The notes under the pieces: generated by a model
What the model saw: the letters and a program-made list of their open reading frames with translations, nothing else
Told to the model about the DNA's origin: nothing
The model's database searches: none
Source: Anaerolineae bacterium
GTDB taxonomy: Bacteria > Chloroflexota > Anaerolineae > 4572-78 > J111
DNA length: 28,236 nt
Reading direction: 5' to 3'
Assembly (NCBI GenBank): GCA_023151115.1
Contig: JAKLJP010000069.1
Span: 1-28,236 of the forward strand
Translations under genes and position numbers: made by a program
In this document: one piece after another, positions 1 to 7,354 of the stretch
Layout of the letters: each line of letters opens with the position of its first letter
Position numbering within the stretch: position 1 is the first letter of the stretch

Positions 1-24
1 TTTACCCCTCCACAAGTTTGGTAG

Positions 25-267
25 ATTATACTTCAATCCACCTTAGCTCGTGGTCCAGTTTTTGGGGCCAATTATAGGGAACTGGAAAAAATACCTCACG
101 AAATGGCAACCGGCCACAGTTTGCAAAATCTGGTCAAGATACAGCAAACCATTGAGACGATCAACCTTGCGCTTTACAACATCCGCGCCGATGTTGACAG
201 CCTGATTGCTCATACCGGAATGAAGCCCAATGCCAAAGGCAAAAAGAAGCCACCCAAACAAGGCTAA
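25..267 (+). pseudogene. 5'-truncated relic of the 75-aa small gene found at 4464-4691
   Basis: The frame ending in TAA at 265-267 matches the C-terminal ~60 residues of the intact small protein at 4464-4691. Shared blocks are REL/WEL, GHxLQxLxKxQ, IRADVD, LxAH and KGKKKxPKQG. The first part of the gene (MGTMPLKELLKL in the intact copy) is missing, and the frame is closed upstream by TAG at 22-24. No ATG with a ribosome site precedes the conserved part; the first in-frame ATG is at 103. The 3' flank is also shared (CTGAGCAACCA and a hairpin ending in AGGTCT). This is a decayed or rearranged copy. A short protein from 103 cannot be excluded. Confidence 0.7.
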
Positions 268-306
268 ACTTCCATCCCTGAGCAACCAGGCATATCAACA
301 CCAAAA

Positions 307-341
307 AGACCTGCGAAGTCTCGCCCACTTCTCAGGTCTTT
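307..341 (+). terminator. Intrinsic terminator after the relic small gene
   Basis: Inverted repeat AGACCTG (307-313) / CAGGTCT (333-339), extendable by GAAGT/ACTTC, followed by a short T run. It is at the same relative position as the stronger terminator at 4728-4764 behind the intact copy, and only partly conserved. Confidence 0.55.
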
Positions 342-460
342 ATATCTTAATCTCAATAAACTGTTTTCGCAAGATTAGCCAATTTCATTCATCTTAATAT
401 TACGTCCCTATCTTATGAAAATAAACGTAGCAGCAACGTATTGCTGATTTGCTGGCTATG

Positions 461-820
461 TCACTCTCGTACCAAGTCACAGCAGTCGTTGCCATCACAT
501 AGTTTCAGAGTGTTGCCAGAAATCTGATAGTTAAATATATCGGTTCCGGCAGTTATACTTGAGCGAACATTGATTGTAATTCGATTATCATCTGAAAGTG
601 AATAGTCAGCAGTTATACCAGCACTGCTCTCGTTACCCCCTAAAACGTCGTAGTATATTACTGTTTGGTCATTAAGAAATTCAATCTTTGTGAATCCTCG
701 AATTGGCCAACATGATTGGTTTTGGTCGGCTAATGCCCACTTCCCTACGATTTTGCTTCCTCCAAAGCAACTAATCAAGACAAACATACTTAGAGCTAAA
801 CTTAAGAAGATGCTTCTCAT
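461..820 (-). CDS. Small lipoprotein of unknown function
   Basis: A 119-aa protein starting MRSIFLSLALSMFVLISC: a short positive N-terminus, a hydrophobic stretch and a lipobox (LISC), so it should be lipidated at Cys18 and exported. The mature part opens SKIVGKWAL and is rich in short beta-like stretches, recalling small lipocalin-like lipoproteins that begin with a GKW segment. It ends with a Cys cluster (LCDGNDCCDLV). The start at 820 is chosen because AGGAGG lies seven bases upstream; an in-frame extension to 856 would put that site inside the gene. It is the second gene of cassette 3. It is AT-rich compared with the backbone. Family not recognised. Confidence 0.7.
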   Translation of the reverse strand: MRSIFLSLALSMFVLISCFGGSKIVGKWALADQNQSCWPIRGFTKIEFLNDQTVIYYDVLGGNESSAGITADYSLSDDNRITINVRSSITAGTDIFNYQISGNTLKLCDGNDCCDLVRE

Positions 821-1016
821 GATTTTCCCTCCTAATGTAAAGTGACATTTTTGCATCTAGTATAAGAATGGTTTAAGTATTCTGCTTGACACCAAGTTGA
901 AATTCTGTCAACAAATCTCCGAATTTTTTGACGGTAAGCTTTAATATCATTCGACCTTAATAAGCCTAAATAATTCTCGCCGCTTTCATCTATCACAAGT
1001 TGCCTCTGCTTTGTTC
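821..1016. other. Non-coding spacer inside cassette 3
   Basis: AT-rich spacer between the two minus-strand genes. A short inverted repeat TTGACA (886-891) / TGTCAA (906-911) is present, and TATACT on the minus strand near 858-863 could be a -10 box for the lipoprotein gene, but no good -35 accompanies it. No attC-like R box pair was found here, so the two genes appear to share a cassette. Confidence 0.35.
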
Positions 1017-1676
1017 TTAATCTTGATAGAGCAACTGATTCATTTCTGAAATCGGTACGCTCTCCTGTTCACCAGCCAAAAATACACAATCGTTACGGTA
1101 GCAGTAATAGAGCTTTTCCCACCGTTCCATTGCCTTTTCCCATTTTGGTAGTTCGATATTATTATATCTGGCAAGTCGTTCACGGTGACTTTGATTTAAT
1201 TTCCTATAGACTACTATTCCTGCAATTATCAAACCGATTCCAAATAAACCCTGGATTACAGTAAGACCACCATTTACTAATGAAGATACAAATACTGGGT
1301 CTAAATTGCCAGGTGAAACCTCCTGGGGTGTAGAAGAAAAGAATTGTGCCCCACCAAATACCCCGCTAAGTAAGGCACAGAAGAGACAGGGGAGACCGAC
1401 GATCAACATTCCACCACCAAGGATTAGACCCAATGTATCGTTACACCCTGCCCCTGGCTTTGGAGGTGGGTGATTAAGACTCTGTGCTAGCAAGGACGAC
1501 GACTCGCTCTTATAAGGCACGTAATAATCTTCGGACTGCAACTTACCTTTTTTGTCAACATATTTACGGGTGTGATGGCTGCCTCCACTAATTTCACGAC
1601 TTTGTGCAGTGATAATTGATGTCACCTTTTGAACCCGATCATCTCTTTTGCAAATAGGGCAAACAATTTTTTGCAT
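1017..1676 (-). CDS. Zinc-ribbon membrane protein of unknown function
   Basis: A 219-aa protein. It opens with a half zinc ribbon, MQKIVCPICKRDDRVQKV (Cys6, Cys9). A polar Ser/Tyr-rich stretch and a PPPKPGAGC linker follow, then two hydrophobic segments (roughly residues 80-108 and 130-155), then a charged region with WEKAMERWEKLYYC and a second Cys pair (CYRNDC). The N- and C-terminal Cys pairs may together bind one zinc, with the membrane hairpin between them. The start at 1676 is preferred over the longer frame to 1703 because the CPxC motif begins immediately after it and a GAGG lies upstream. It is the first gene of cassette 3, ~85 bases after the attC. Function unknown. Confidence 0.7.
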   Translation of the reverse strand: MQKIVCPICKRDDRVQKVTSIITAQSREISGGSHHTRKYVDKKGKLQSEDYYVPYKSESSSLLAQSLNHPPPKPGAGCNDTLGLILGGGMLIVGLPCLFCALLSGVFGGAQFFSSTPQEVSPGNLDPVFVSSLVNGGLTVIQGLFGIGLIIAGIVVYRKLNQSHRERLARYNNIELPKWEKAMERWEKLYYCYRNDCVFLAGEQESVPISEMNQLLYQD

Positions 1677-1759
1677 ATCCTTGTTTCCTCTAAAAAACAG
1701 CAACCAATAGAATTATCAGACTTTATCTGATTGTGCTCCCTGCCTTTCCTACGCCAGCC

Positions 1760-1883
1760 GCCTAACGCCTGAGCTTAGCCGCCGCCGGGCCAGCAAGATT
1801 TGGTATGCTGAAAAGTGACCTCGCTGGCAAGCTATGGTTGACAATCCGAGCGGTAGGTGGTCGGCTACAGCGAATTGTTAGCC
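1760..1883 (-). other. attC: attC recombination site ending cassette 2
   Basis: Read on the minus strand, the site opens GGCTAACAATTCGCTGTAGC and closes with CGGCTAAGCTCAGGCGTTAG followed by GC. These ends are complementary over ~22 bases with a few extrahelical or mismatched bases. They closely resemble the classical 59-base element pattern (TAACAATTCGTTCAAGCCG ... GCGTTAG). The middle holds a further CCAGC/GCTGG pairing. It starts 19 bases beyond the endonuclease stop codon, as expected for a cassette end. The crossover G is at 1766 (GTTAGGC on the minus strand). Length is 124 bp. Confidence 0.88.
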
Positions 1884-1901
1884 AGCGTTTTTTGCGATAG
1901 T

Positions 1902-2717
1902 TTACAAGAGCCGTTTACTTGGAGAGCCATATCGTATAAATTGGTAAAGTTCATCAAAGATACTGATGATACTTTTGTCGTCTCCAAGATTACGAAGATA
2001 TTCGTCAATTTCAGAAAACTTTATCTCGAAGAATTCATCAAATAACTGGGAGCCTCGGTATATATGATCAGAAGGTGTGTAGATTGGCCCCCATCTCTTA
2101 ACAGGATTAAAATAATACAAAATCGGTTTAAGCTGTGAAGCCTCCATGATGCCAAGATAATTGACTAGACCAGCAAATGTTTTTATAAATTTGCGGTTAA
2201 TATCAACGAACTTTCCAGTATCATGGTCATCATTGTATTTAATTTCCAAATAAATGATTTGTCCGCTTCTCGATTTAAAGAGAGCATCAACATCTTTCGT
2301 GATAGTCTGTTTCATTTCTTGGCTGGTGGTTTCAATTTCAATAACCTCCTCAAGCAAATCTCGAAATAGATCATCGCATAAGTCAGGACTACCGGGCAAC
2401 TGTCGAGTTGTTATATACTGGTCAATTCTTGCATCTGTCCTTGCAGTCATCGAAAGTCTAATTTTTTTGCCCGAAGCAGGCATAGCTTCGACATACCCAT
2501 CTCGCTCGACTACAAGCGCAATGAGCTTTTCGATAAAGTTGCCAAACTTGATATTAAGAGATTGAAGCAGCCCTCCCAATACACGATACTTCGTTGGTAC
2601 AAAGTGAATCTTAGCTTCATGTAATTGGAGACTCTTTCTGATATTTACTTCAGAGGTCGTGTCGCGAATAATCTTTACGATTGCTTCCCTAACGATTTGG
2701 CTGACAGCATCTTCCAT
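1902..2717 (-). CDS. Type II restriction endonuclease, HinfI/TdeIII-like
   Basis: A 271-aa protein, inferred to cleave DNA at the site protected by the neighbouring methyltransferase. It has a PD-(D/E)xK-type core: KDVDALFKSRSGQIIYLEIK holds the Asp and the ExK (about residues 143-162), directly followed by YNDDHDTGKF, a block I associate with the TdeIII/HinfI endonuclease family. Length is near the ~260 aa of that family. The ATG at 2717 has GGAG five bases upstream. An alternative GTG at 2723 would overlap the methyltransferase stop (GTGA). The gene directly follows the methyltransferase and ends 19 bases before the attC. Family assignment is from motif recall, not a search. Confidence 0.75.
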   Translation of the reverse strand: MEDAVSQIVREAIVKIIRDTTSEVNIRKSLQLHEAKIHFVPTKYRVLGGLLQSLNIKFGNFIEKLIALVVERDGYVEAMPASGKKIRLSMTARTDARIDQYITTRQLPGSPDLCDDLFRDLLEEVIEIETTSQEMKQTITKDVDALFKSRSGQIIYLEIKYNDDHDTGKFVDINRKFIKTFAGLVNYLGIMEASQLKPILYYFNPVKRWGPIYTPSDHIYRGSQLFDEFFEIKFSEIDEYLRNLGDDKSIISIFDELYQFIRYGSPSKRLL

Positions 2718-2719
2718 AC

Positions 2720-3946
<1,227 letters not shown>

Positions 3947-3988
3947 TTAGTACGATATCTTTTCGGGGATAATTTTGTGAGGTCTGCT

Positions 3989-4108
3989 GGCTAACGCCTC
4001 GGCATAACCCGCGCCCACGAAGCCTTAACTAAAAGACCACCTCAAAGTGCCAAAGGTGACTTCACTAAATGCCAAGATTGGGGCGTCGGGTTGATGCCGT
4101 TGTTAGCC
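3989..4108 (-). other. attC: attC recombination site ending cassette 1
   Basis: Minus-strand ends GGCTAACAACGGCATCAACC and GGGTTATGCCGAGGCGTTAG (then CC) pair over ~22 bases with one or two extrahelical bases. An inner CCACCT/AGGTG stem gives the usual folded attC shape. Length is 120 bp. It begins 37 bases after the stop of the XRE gene. The crossover G is at 3995. Its R'' box GGCTAAC is complementary to GTTAGCC at the attI junction (6067-6073), as expected if cassette 1 was inserted at attI. Confidence 0.88.
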
Positions 4109-4145
4109 CGTGCTTTGCTCCGAAGACTCCATATCCCTCTTTTTT

Positions 4146-4358
4146 TCAATCCACTTCCAAATCATCTTTCATTAGTTGGTCAGTAGTTACATTAAATATT
4201 TCAGCTATTTTGAGAATCATAGCGGCATTGGGCGTTCTTTTACCTTTTTCCAGTTGCGAAACGTAAGTGTTATAGACGCCAAGCATATCGCCAAGTTGCA
4301 CTAAGGTTAACCCATGTCTTTTTCGCAAGATATGCAACTTTTCCCCAAATCTATTCAT
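4146..4358 (-). CDS. XRE-family helix-turn-helix regulator
   Basis: A 70-aa single-domain repressor-like protein. Residues 5-60 form a Cro/C1-type HTH: LHILRKRHGLTLVQLGDMLG, then VYNTYVSQLEKGKRTPN (recognition helix and the conserved EKGKRxPN turn), then ILKIAEIFNVTTDQLM. The ATG at 4358 is preferred; the frame extends to a TTG at 4385, but the HTH starts right after 4358. It is divergent from the small gene at 4464, with a 22-bp perfect palindrome between them (4405-4426). It probably represses that gene and itself. It resembles controller proteins of restriction-modification systems in size, but an attC separates it from the methyltransferase gene. Confidence 0.85.
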   Translation of the reverse strand: MNRFGEKLHILRKRHGLTLVQLGDMLGVYNTYVSQLEKGKRTPNAAMILKIAEIFNVTTDQLMKDDLEVD

Positions 4359-4374
4359 AAATTGTTTGCAACAC

Positions 4375-4403
4375 TTGACATACAATAAGAACTATGATAT
4401 TAT
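4375..4403 (+). promoter_or_regulatory. Strong sigma70-type promoter for the 75-aa small gene
   Basis: TTGACA (4375-4380), a 17-base spacer and TATTAT (4398-4403): near-consensus. Predicted transcription start is ~4410, inside the palindrome at 4405-4426. This is an internal promoter pointing against the cassette array. Confidence 0.75.
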
Positions 4404-4404
4404 C

Positions 4405-4426
4405 TTTCACAGCAATTGCTGTGAAA
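4405..4426. promoter_or_regulatory. 22-bp perfect palindrome, candidate operator
   Basis: TTTCACAGCAA (4405-4415) followed directly by its exact inverse TTGCTGTGAAA (4416-4426). It starts one base after the -10 box of the plus-strand promoter and covers the predicted start site. It is upstream of the divergent XRE gene, placed where a bound repressor would block the small gene and could also control itself. The XRE protein encoded next door is the obvious candidate ligand (inference). Confidence 0.75.
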
Positions 4427-4463
4427 ATACAGGTCATCATATCAAAAAATAAGGAGAAGCTTT

Positions 4464-4691
4464 ATGGGAACAATGCCCCTTAAGGAATTATTGAAATTGT
4501 GGGAACTGGCAAAAATGCCCGTTGAAATGGTCATTGGACACATCTTGCAGCACCTCGCCAAGATGCAAACCGCTATTGATGCGATGAACGGCATCCTTCA
4601 CCATATCCGGGCCGATGTTGATTACTTGGCTGCTCATAACGGAGTAGATTTGCCCTCAAAAGGTAAAAAGAAGCTACCCAAGCAAGGCTAA
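4464..4691 (+). CDS. 75-aa helical small protein with basic tail, antisense to the cassette array
   Basis: Starts MGTMPLKELLKLWELAKMPV with AGGAG seven bases before the ATG. Residues 5-60 look like two amphipathic helices (heptad-like Leu/Met/Ile spacing, ELLKLWELAKM, HILQHLAKMQ), followed by HIRADVDYLAAH and a strongly basic tail KGKKKLPKQG. No signal peptide and no known domain recognised. It has its own near-consensus promoter, operator and terminator. A decayed paralogue, including part of the 3' flank, lies at 25-341 in cassette 3, so this is a recurrent element of the array. It could be a toxin, antitoxin or accessory peptide controlled by the XRE protein. No function can be assigned. 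Confidence 0.75.
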   Translation: MGTMPLKELLKLWELAKMPVEMVIGHILQHLAKMQTAIDAMNGILHHIRADVDYLAAHNGVDLPSKGKKKLPKQG

Positions 4692-4727
4692 CCTTTCATT
4701 CCTGAGCAACCAAGCCTCTCAACATCA

Positions 4728-4764
4728 AGACCTACGAAAAGAGCGAGATTTCGTAGGTCTTTTT
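4728..4764 (+). terminator. Intrinsic terminator after the 75-aa gene
   Basis: Perfect 12-bp stem AGACCTACGAAA (4728-4739) / TTTCGTAGGTCT (4749-4760) with a 9-base loop, running into TTTT. It closes the antisense transcription unit before it meets the end of the converging membrane-protein gene at 4834. Confidence 0.85.
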
Positions 4765-4833
4765 ATCTTAGCTGTAATTGGCGATTCAAGCAAGCCAATT
4801 GGACACACTATGTTCCAGTAGATAATACTTGAT

Positions 4834-5469
4834 TTAACGAGGGCTTAAGCGTCTTAACAAGACTTCAAGAATGAGACTAACTATTACAAGAGCCGCAGAA
4901 GCGATGTAGGATATGGGCCATAGAAGAACAGCGACACCAAATAAAACAACTCCAAGACCAATTCGATAGGTCCATACAGCGATTTTAAACCAAAATTCAC
5001 TTTGACGTGCACAATATTTTATATAAATCTCCGCATCTGACAGATTATCCGCCTTGCGTCGTTCCTCGGAAAGTGAATAATAGTCCCAAGCTAATGACTT
5101 TGCACAGGCTTCACTAGCGAATAGAAAGAGAAGTGCGGCTACCACCAACAATATCAGTGATGAATTGTCTTGAAAGCCTGGAGTATTCCGTGTTGCAACT
5201 ATACCAATCATTGCTGCCGTAAATGCGAACATGACGGTCGTGACTAATGGTAAAGTATTTTGAGCAATAATAAATAACGCTGGTTCAGTAACCTGTTTTT
5301 TGGTCTGATTATTCACTGTATGCACCTGCAACTCCTTCACTTGGGTTTGCAAGGTTTCAACCTGGCTCTGCAATTCAGTCTTTACCCTTTCCAGCACGGT
5401 GAGGTAGGCGTGGGCTTCAGGCGGAAGGCTGGTGCGTATCTCGTCACTCAGTTTCGGTATTTCAATCAT
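4834..5469 (-). CDS. Coiled-coil membrane protein of unknown function
   Basis: A 211-aa protein. Residues 1-50 are soluble and helical: LPPEAHAYLTVLERVKTELQ then SQVETLQTQVKELQ, a coiled-coil that resembles the N-terminal segment of IS66-type transposases (LPPE..AYI..LE, then repeated QVxxLQ). Four hydrophobic segments follow, at about 72-93, 104-120, 165-184 and 186-204. A charged loop (SEERRKADNLSDAEIYIKYC) separates the first and second pairs. The C-terminus is basic (LLRRLSPR). The ATG at 5469 follows a weak AAAGG. The gene lies in cassette 1 behind the Cys-rich protein. Possible roles in membrane sensing or defence effector function are speculation. Confidence 0.75.
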   Translation of the reverse strand: MIEIPKLSDEIRTSLPPEAHAYLTVLERVKTELQSQVETLQTQVKELQVHTVNNQTKKQVTEPALFIIAQNTLPLVTTVMFAFTAAMIGIVATRNTPGFQDNSSLILLVVAALLFLFASEACAKSLAWDYYSLSEERRKADNLSDAEIYIKYCARQSEFWFKIAVWTYRIGLGVVLFGVAVLLWPISYIASAALVIVSLILEVLLRRLSPR

Positions 5470-5539
5470 ACCTTTAACTTACCATAATGTTGGAGTTAGA
5501 GCAAGTTCTTTGAACGCTCAATCCCGTGAACGGCTACAT

Positions 5540-5986
5540 TCACTGAATATTACCACCACAGTTGTTAACGATACATTTCATAAGATTATGTCTATCACAA
5601 TAGACATGCTTAGAGTTTTTATCGCAAGTTCGAGGATTATGTACTTGATGCTGATTCTTTTGATAGGTCGATAGTTGACAAAATATTAGATCATACTTTT
5701 CAGTATTTATAAGACTGGAAGCTATTAAGAGATTGTCTATATCTTCTTGAACATGATTCAATTCATCTGAAAACGAGTATACTAATTCTAATATGCTTTT
5801 AACGTTATCCAGTAAATCAGAAGATTCGTGTTCGCCAATGCTCCCTTCCATCAACCTGTATATTTGACTACGGTTAGACTCATTCTCATCTAAAAGCTGC
5901 CTTAGCCGGTGATATATCTCTACAATCCTGGCCTGAATAGGATTATCGCTCATCGTAATCCCTCCTTGCATATTATCTTCGTACAT
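5540..5986 (-). CDS. Helical Cys-rich protein of unknown function, first gene of cassette 1
   Basis: A 148-aa protein, acidic and helical over residues 15-100 (IVEIYHRLRQLLDENESNR, DLLDNVKSILELVYSF), ending in a Cys/His-rich tail: C103, C121, C130, C138 and C143 with several His. The tail could be a small zinc site. No family recognised. Two start sites compete. The ATG at 5986 has AAGGAGG eight bases upstream. An in-frame ATG at 5953 (MSDNPIQ) has another AAGGAGG seven bases upstream that is itself encoded in the extension (MQGG). Both may be used. It is the attI-proximal gene, ~80 bases from the crossover, the position normally best expressed in an integron. Confidence 0.7.
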   Translation of the reverse strand: MYEDNMQGGITMSDNPIQARIVEIYHRLRQLLDENESNRSQIYRLMEGSIGEHESSDLLDNVKSILELVYSFSDELNHVQEDIDNLLIASSLINTEKYDLIFCQLSTYQKNQHQVHNPRTCDKNSKHVYCDRHNLMKCIVNNCGGNIQ

Positions 5987-6065
5987 AATCTATACCTCCT
6001 TGAAATAATTAATTGTTTAGAGTAAATGTTATGATTTTAGGAGTATGTTCTCTCTGAAAATTAGC

Positions 6066-6200
6066 GGGCTAACAATTTGTAGACCGAAGCTTCCGCCCGA
6101 TGTCATCGCACCGTCACTTCCGTCCGATGACTTAGGACGGAAACTTCATCCGCTGAACCGCCCAGACGGAAAATTCTGCCTCCATTGTAACCGAATTTGC
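6066..6200 (-). other. attI: Candidate attI recombination site
   Basis: Between the first cassette and intI. The minus strand shows the crossover heptamer GTTAGCC (6073-6067) within a small inverted pair TTAGC/GCTAA (6061-6072), as expected for the simple site. On the intI side are two direct repeats, CTTCCGCCCGATG (6090-6102) and CTTCCGTCCGATG (6117-6129), 27 bases apart, plus GACGGAAACTTC/GACGGAAAATTC near 6136 and 6171. They sit where accessory integrase-binding repeats lie in well-studied attI sites. The far boundary is approximate. attI sites are not conserved between integrons, so only position and crossover carry weight. Confidence 0.65.
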
Positions 6201-6225
6201 CCTTTTTGTAAATGTCGACTACAAT
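6197..6225 (+). promoter_or_regulatory. Possible promoter of intI
   Basis: TTGCCC (6197-6202), a 17-base spacer and TACAAT (6220-6225), ~50 bases before the intI ATG. The -35 matches consensus only in TTG. I do not recognise a LexA operator of the proteobacterial (CTGT-N8-ACAG) type here. Confidence 0.45.
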
Positions 6226-6278
6226 AGAACAAATAATCCAAACAAATATTCTAACTTGCCTACTCCCGGAGACTACCT

Positions 6279-7244
6279 ATGCCTGACCCCGCCCCCAAAC
6301 TGCTCGATCAAGTCCGTTATACCCTGCGCGTCAAACATTACTCTATCCGCACCGAAGAAGCTTACCTGGACTGGATCAAACGCTACATCCTCTTTCATCA
6401 CAAACAACATCCCAAAGCACTCAACAGCCCTGACATTGAGGCTTTTCTGACCCATCTGGCCGTGGATCAGCGCGTCGCTGCCTCCACTCAAGATCAAGCC
6501 CTCTCCGCCGTGCTGTTCCTCTATCGTGAGGTGCTGCGGCAAGACCTGCTCTACCCTATTGACGCCGTCCGAGCCAAGCAGCCCACCCATTTACCAACGG
6601 TTCTGTCCAAAGCCGAAGTCAACCGCTTGTTGAGCCACCTGTCTGACCCCTACGAGTTGATGGCTAAGCTGCTCTACGGCTGTGGGCTGCGCTTGATGGA
6701 ATGTGTCCGTCTGCGGGTCAAAGATGTGGATTTTGAGCAGCATCAAATCATCGTCCGCTCCGGCAAAGGTCAAAAAGATCGGGACACCCTGCTGCCCGAC
6801 AGCCTCATCCCGCCGCTGCAGCGCCAGCTTCGCTATGCCAAAGCCTTGCATGATAACGACCTGGAACGAGGCTACGGCCAGGTTTATCTCCCCTATGCCC
6901 TGGACCGCAAATATCCCAATGCTAATCGCGAGTGGGGCTGGCAGTACGTTTTCCCTTCCCACAAACTCGCCCTTGACCCCCGCAGCGGCCTGATGCGCCG
7001 CCACCACGTGGATGAAACCGGCCTGCAAAAAGCGGTCAAAACTGCGGCCAGGGCGGCTCAAATTGATAAAACCGTGGGCTGTCATACCCTGCGCCATTCT
7101 TTTGCCACCCATTTATTGGAGGCGGGTTATGATATCCGTACCATCCAGGAATTATTAGGCCACAGAAGTGTCCAAACCACCATGATCTACACCCACGTCA
7201 TCAAGCGCGGCGGTTTGGCCGTGCGCAGCCCATTAGATAGCTGA
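6279..7244 (+). CDS. intI: Integron integrase (tyrosine recombinase)
   Basis: A 321-aa enzyme of normal length for IntI, catalysing attI x attC and attC x attC recombination on folded single-stranded attC. Catalytic residues are visible: R138 (GCGLRLME), K163 (SGKGQKDR), H269 and R272 ([13 protein letters not shown]), H295 (LLGHRS) and Y304 (MIYTHV). The segment separating integron integrases from XerC/D is present: [21 protein letters not shown] at about 207-226. The C-terminus [14 protein letters not shown] matches the IntI ending. The ATG at 6279 has GGAGA six bases upstream. The gene is intact and divergent from the cassette array, the usual integron arrangement. A strong terminator follows. 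Confidence 0.95.
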   Translation: MPDPAPKLLDQVRYTLRVKHYSIRTEEAYLDWIKRYILFHHKQHPKALNSPDIEAFLTHLAVDQRVAASTQDQALSAVLFLYREVLRQDLLYPIDAVRAKQPTHLPTVLSKAEVNRLLSHLSDPYELMAKLLYGCGLRLMECVRLRVKDVDFEQHQIIVRSGKGQKDRDTLLPDSLIPPLQRQLRYAKALHDNDLERGYGQVYLPYALDRKYPNANREWGWQYVFPSHKLALDPRSGLMRRHHVDETGLQKAVKTAARAAQIDKTVGCHTLRHSFATHLLEAGYDIRTIQELLGHRSVQTTMIYTHVIKRGGLAVRSPLDS

Positions 7245-7313
7245 ATATGGGGTTAAACTCAGCAAAACCCATCGCCGCCGGAGCAGCGAGAGGAGACGGG
7301 GCAAGTGAAGGAT

Positions 7314-7344
7314 AAAAAAAGGCGCACCTCGGTGCGCCTTTTTT
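7314..7344. terminator. Bidirectional terminator between intI and the QueA-like gene
   Basis: GGCGCACC (7321-7328) / GGTGCGCC (7331-7338) flanked by A7 on the left and T6 on the right. It serves both converging genes and marks the edge of the integron. Confidence 0.9.
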
Positions 7345-7354
7345 GCAGGAACGA

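Larger units (their letters stand above)
1..1765 (-). mobile_element. Integron gene cassette 3 (partial, continues left of window)
   Basis: Stretch distal to the second attC. It begins at the T of the in-situ GTTAGGC at 1760-1766 and runs off the window. It contains two minus-strand genes (zinc-ribbon membrane protein, lipoprotein) and a plus-strand relic gene. It is AT-rich like cassettes 1 and 2. A cassette beginning TTAGGC should end in an attC whose R'' box reads GTTAGGC on the plus strand. I do not see that between 1 and 1760, so its attC should lie left of position 1, or it has been lost. Confidence 0.6.
3995..6072 (-). mobile_element. Integron gene cassette 1 (attI-proximal)
   Basis: A 2.1-kb unit between the crossover in attI (minus strand G/TTAGCC at 6073/6072) and the crossover G of the attC at 3995. 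It is long for a cassette and holds four genes. Three are in array orientation (helical Cys-rich protein, membrane protein, XRE regulator) and one is antisense with its own promoter and terminator. I looked for an additional attC in the spacers at 4692-4833 and 5470-5539 and found none, so it is read as one cassette. Two fused cassettes that have lost an internal attC is an alternative. Confidence 0.65.

Noticed and set aside
4146..4358. XRE protein as controller (C) protein of the restriction-modification system
   Set aside because: An attC separates them, the restriction genes have their own promoter, and the only palindrome faces the divergent small gene. Kept only as a minor alternative.
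4692..5539. Possible extra attC sites in the spacers of cassette 1 (GTTAAAT near 4830, GTTAGAG near 5504)
   Set aside because: Neither heptamer has a complementary partner at 55-150 bases that would fold into an attC.
6045..6227. 60-codon plus-strand open frame between cassette 1 and intI, with a CxxC-like end
   Set aside because: It lies on the attI candidate with its direct repeats, lacks a ribosome site and has no protein-like composition.
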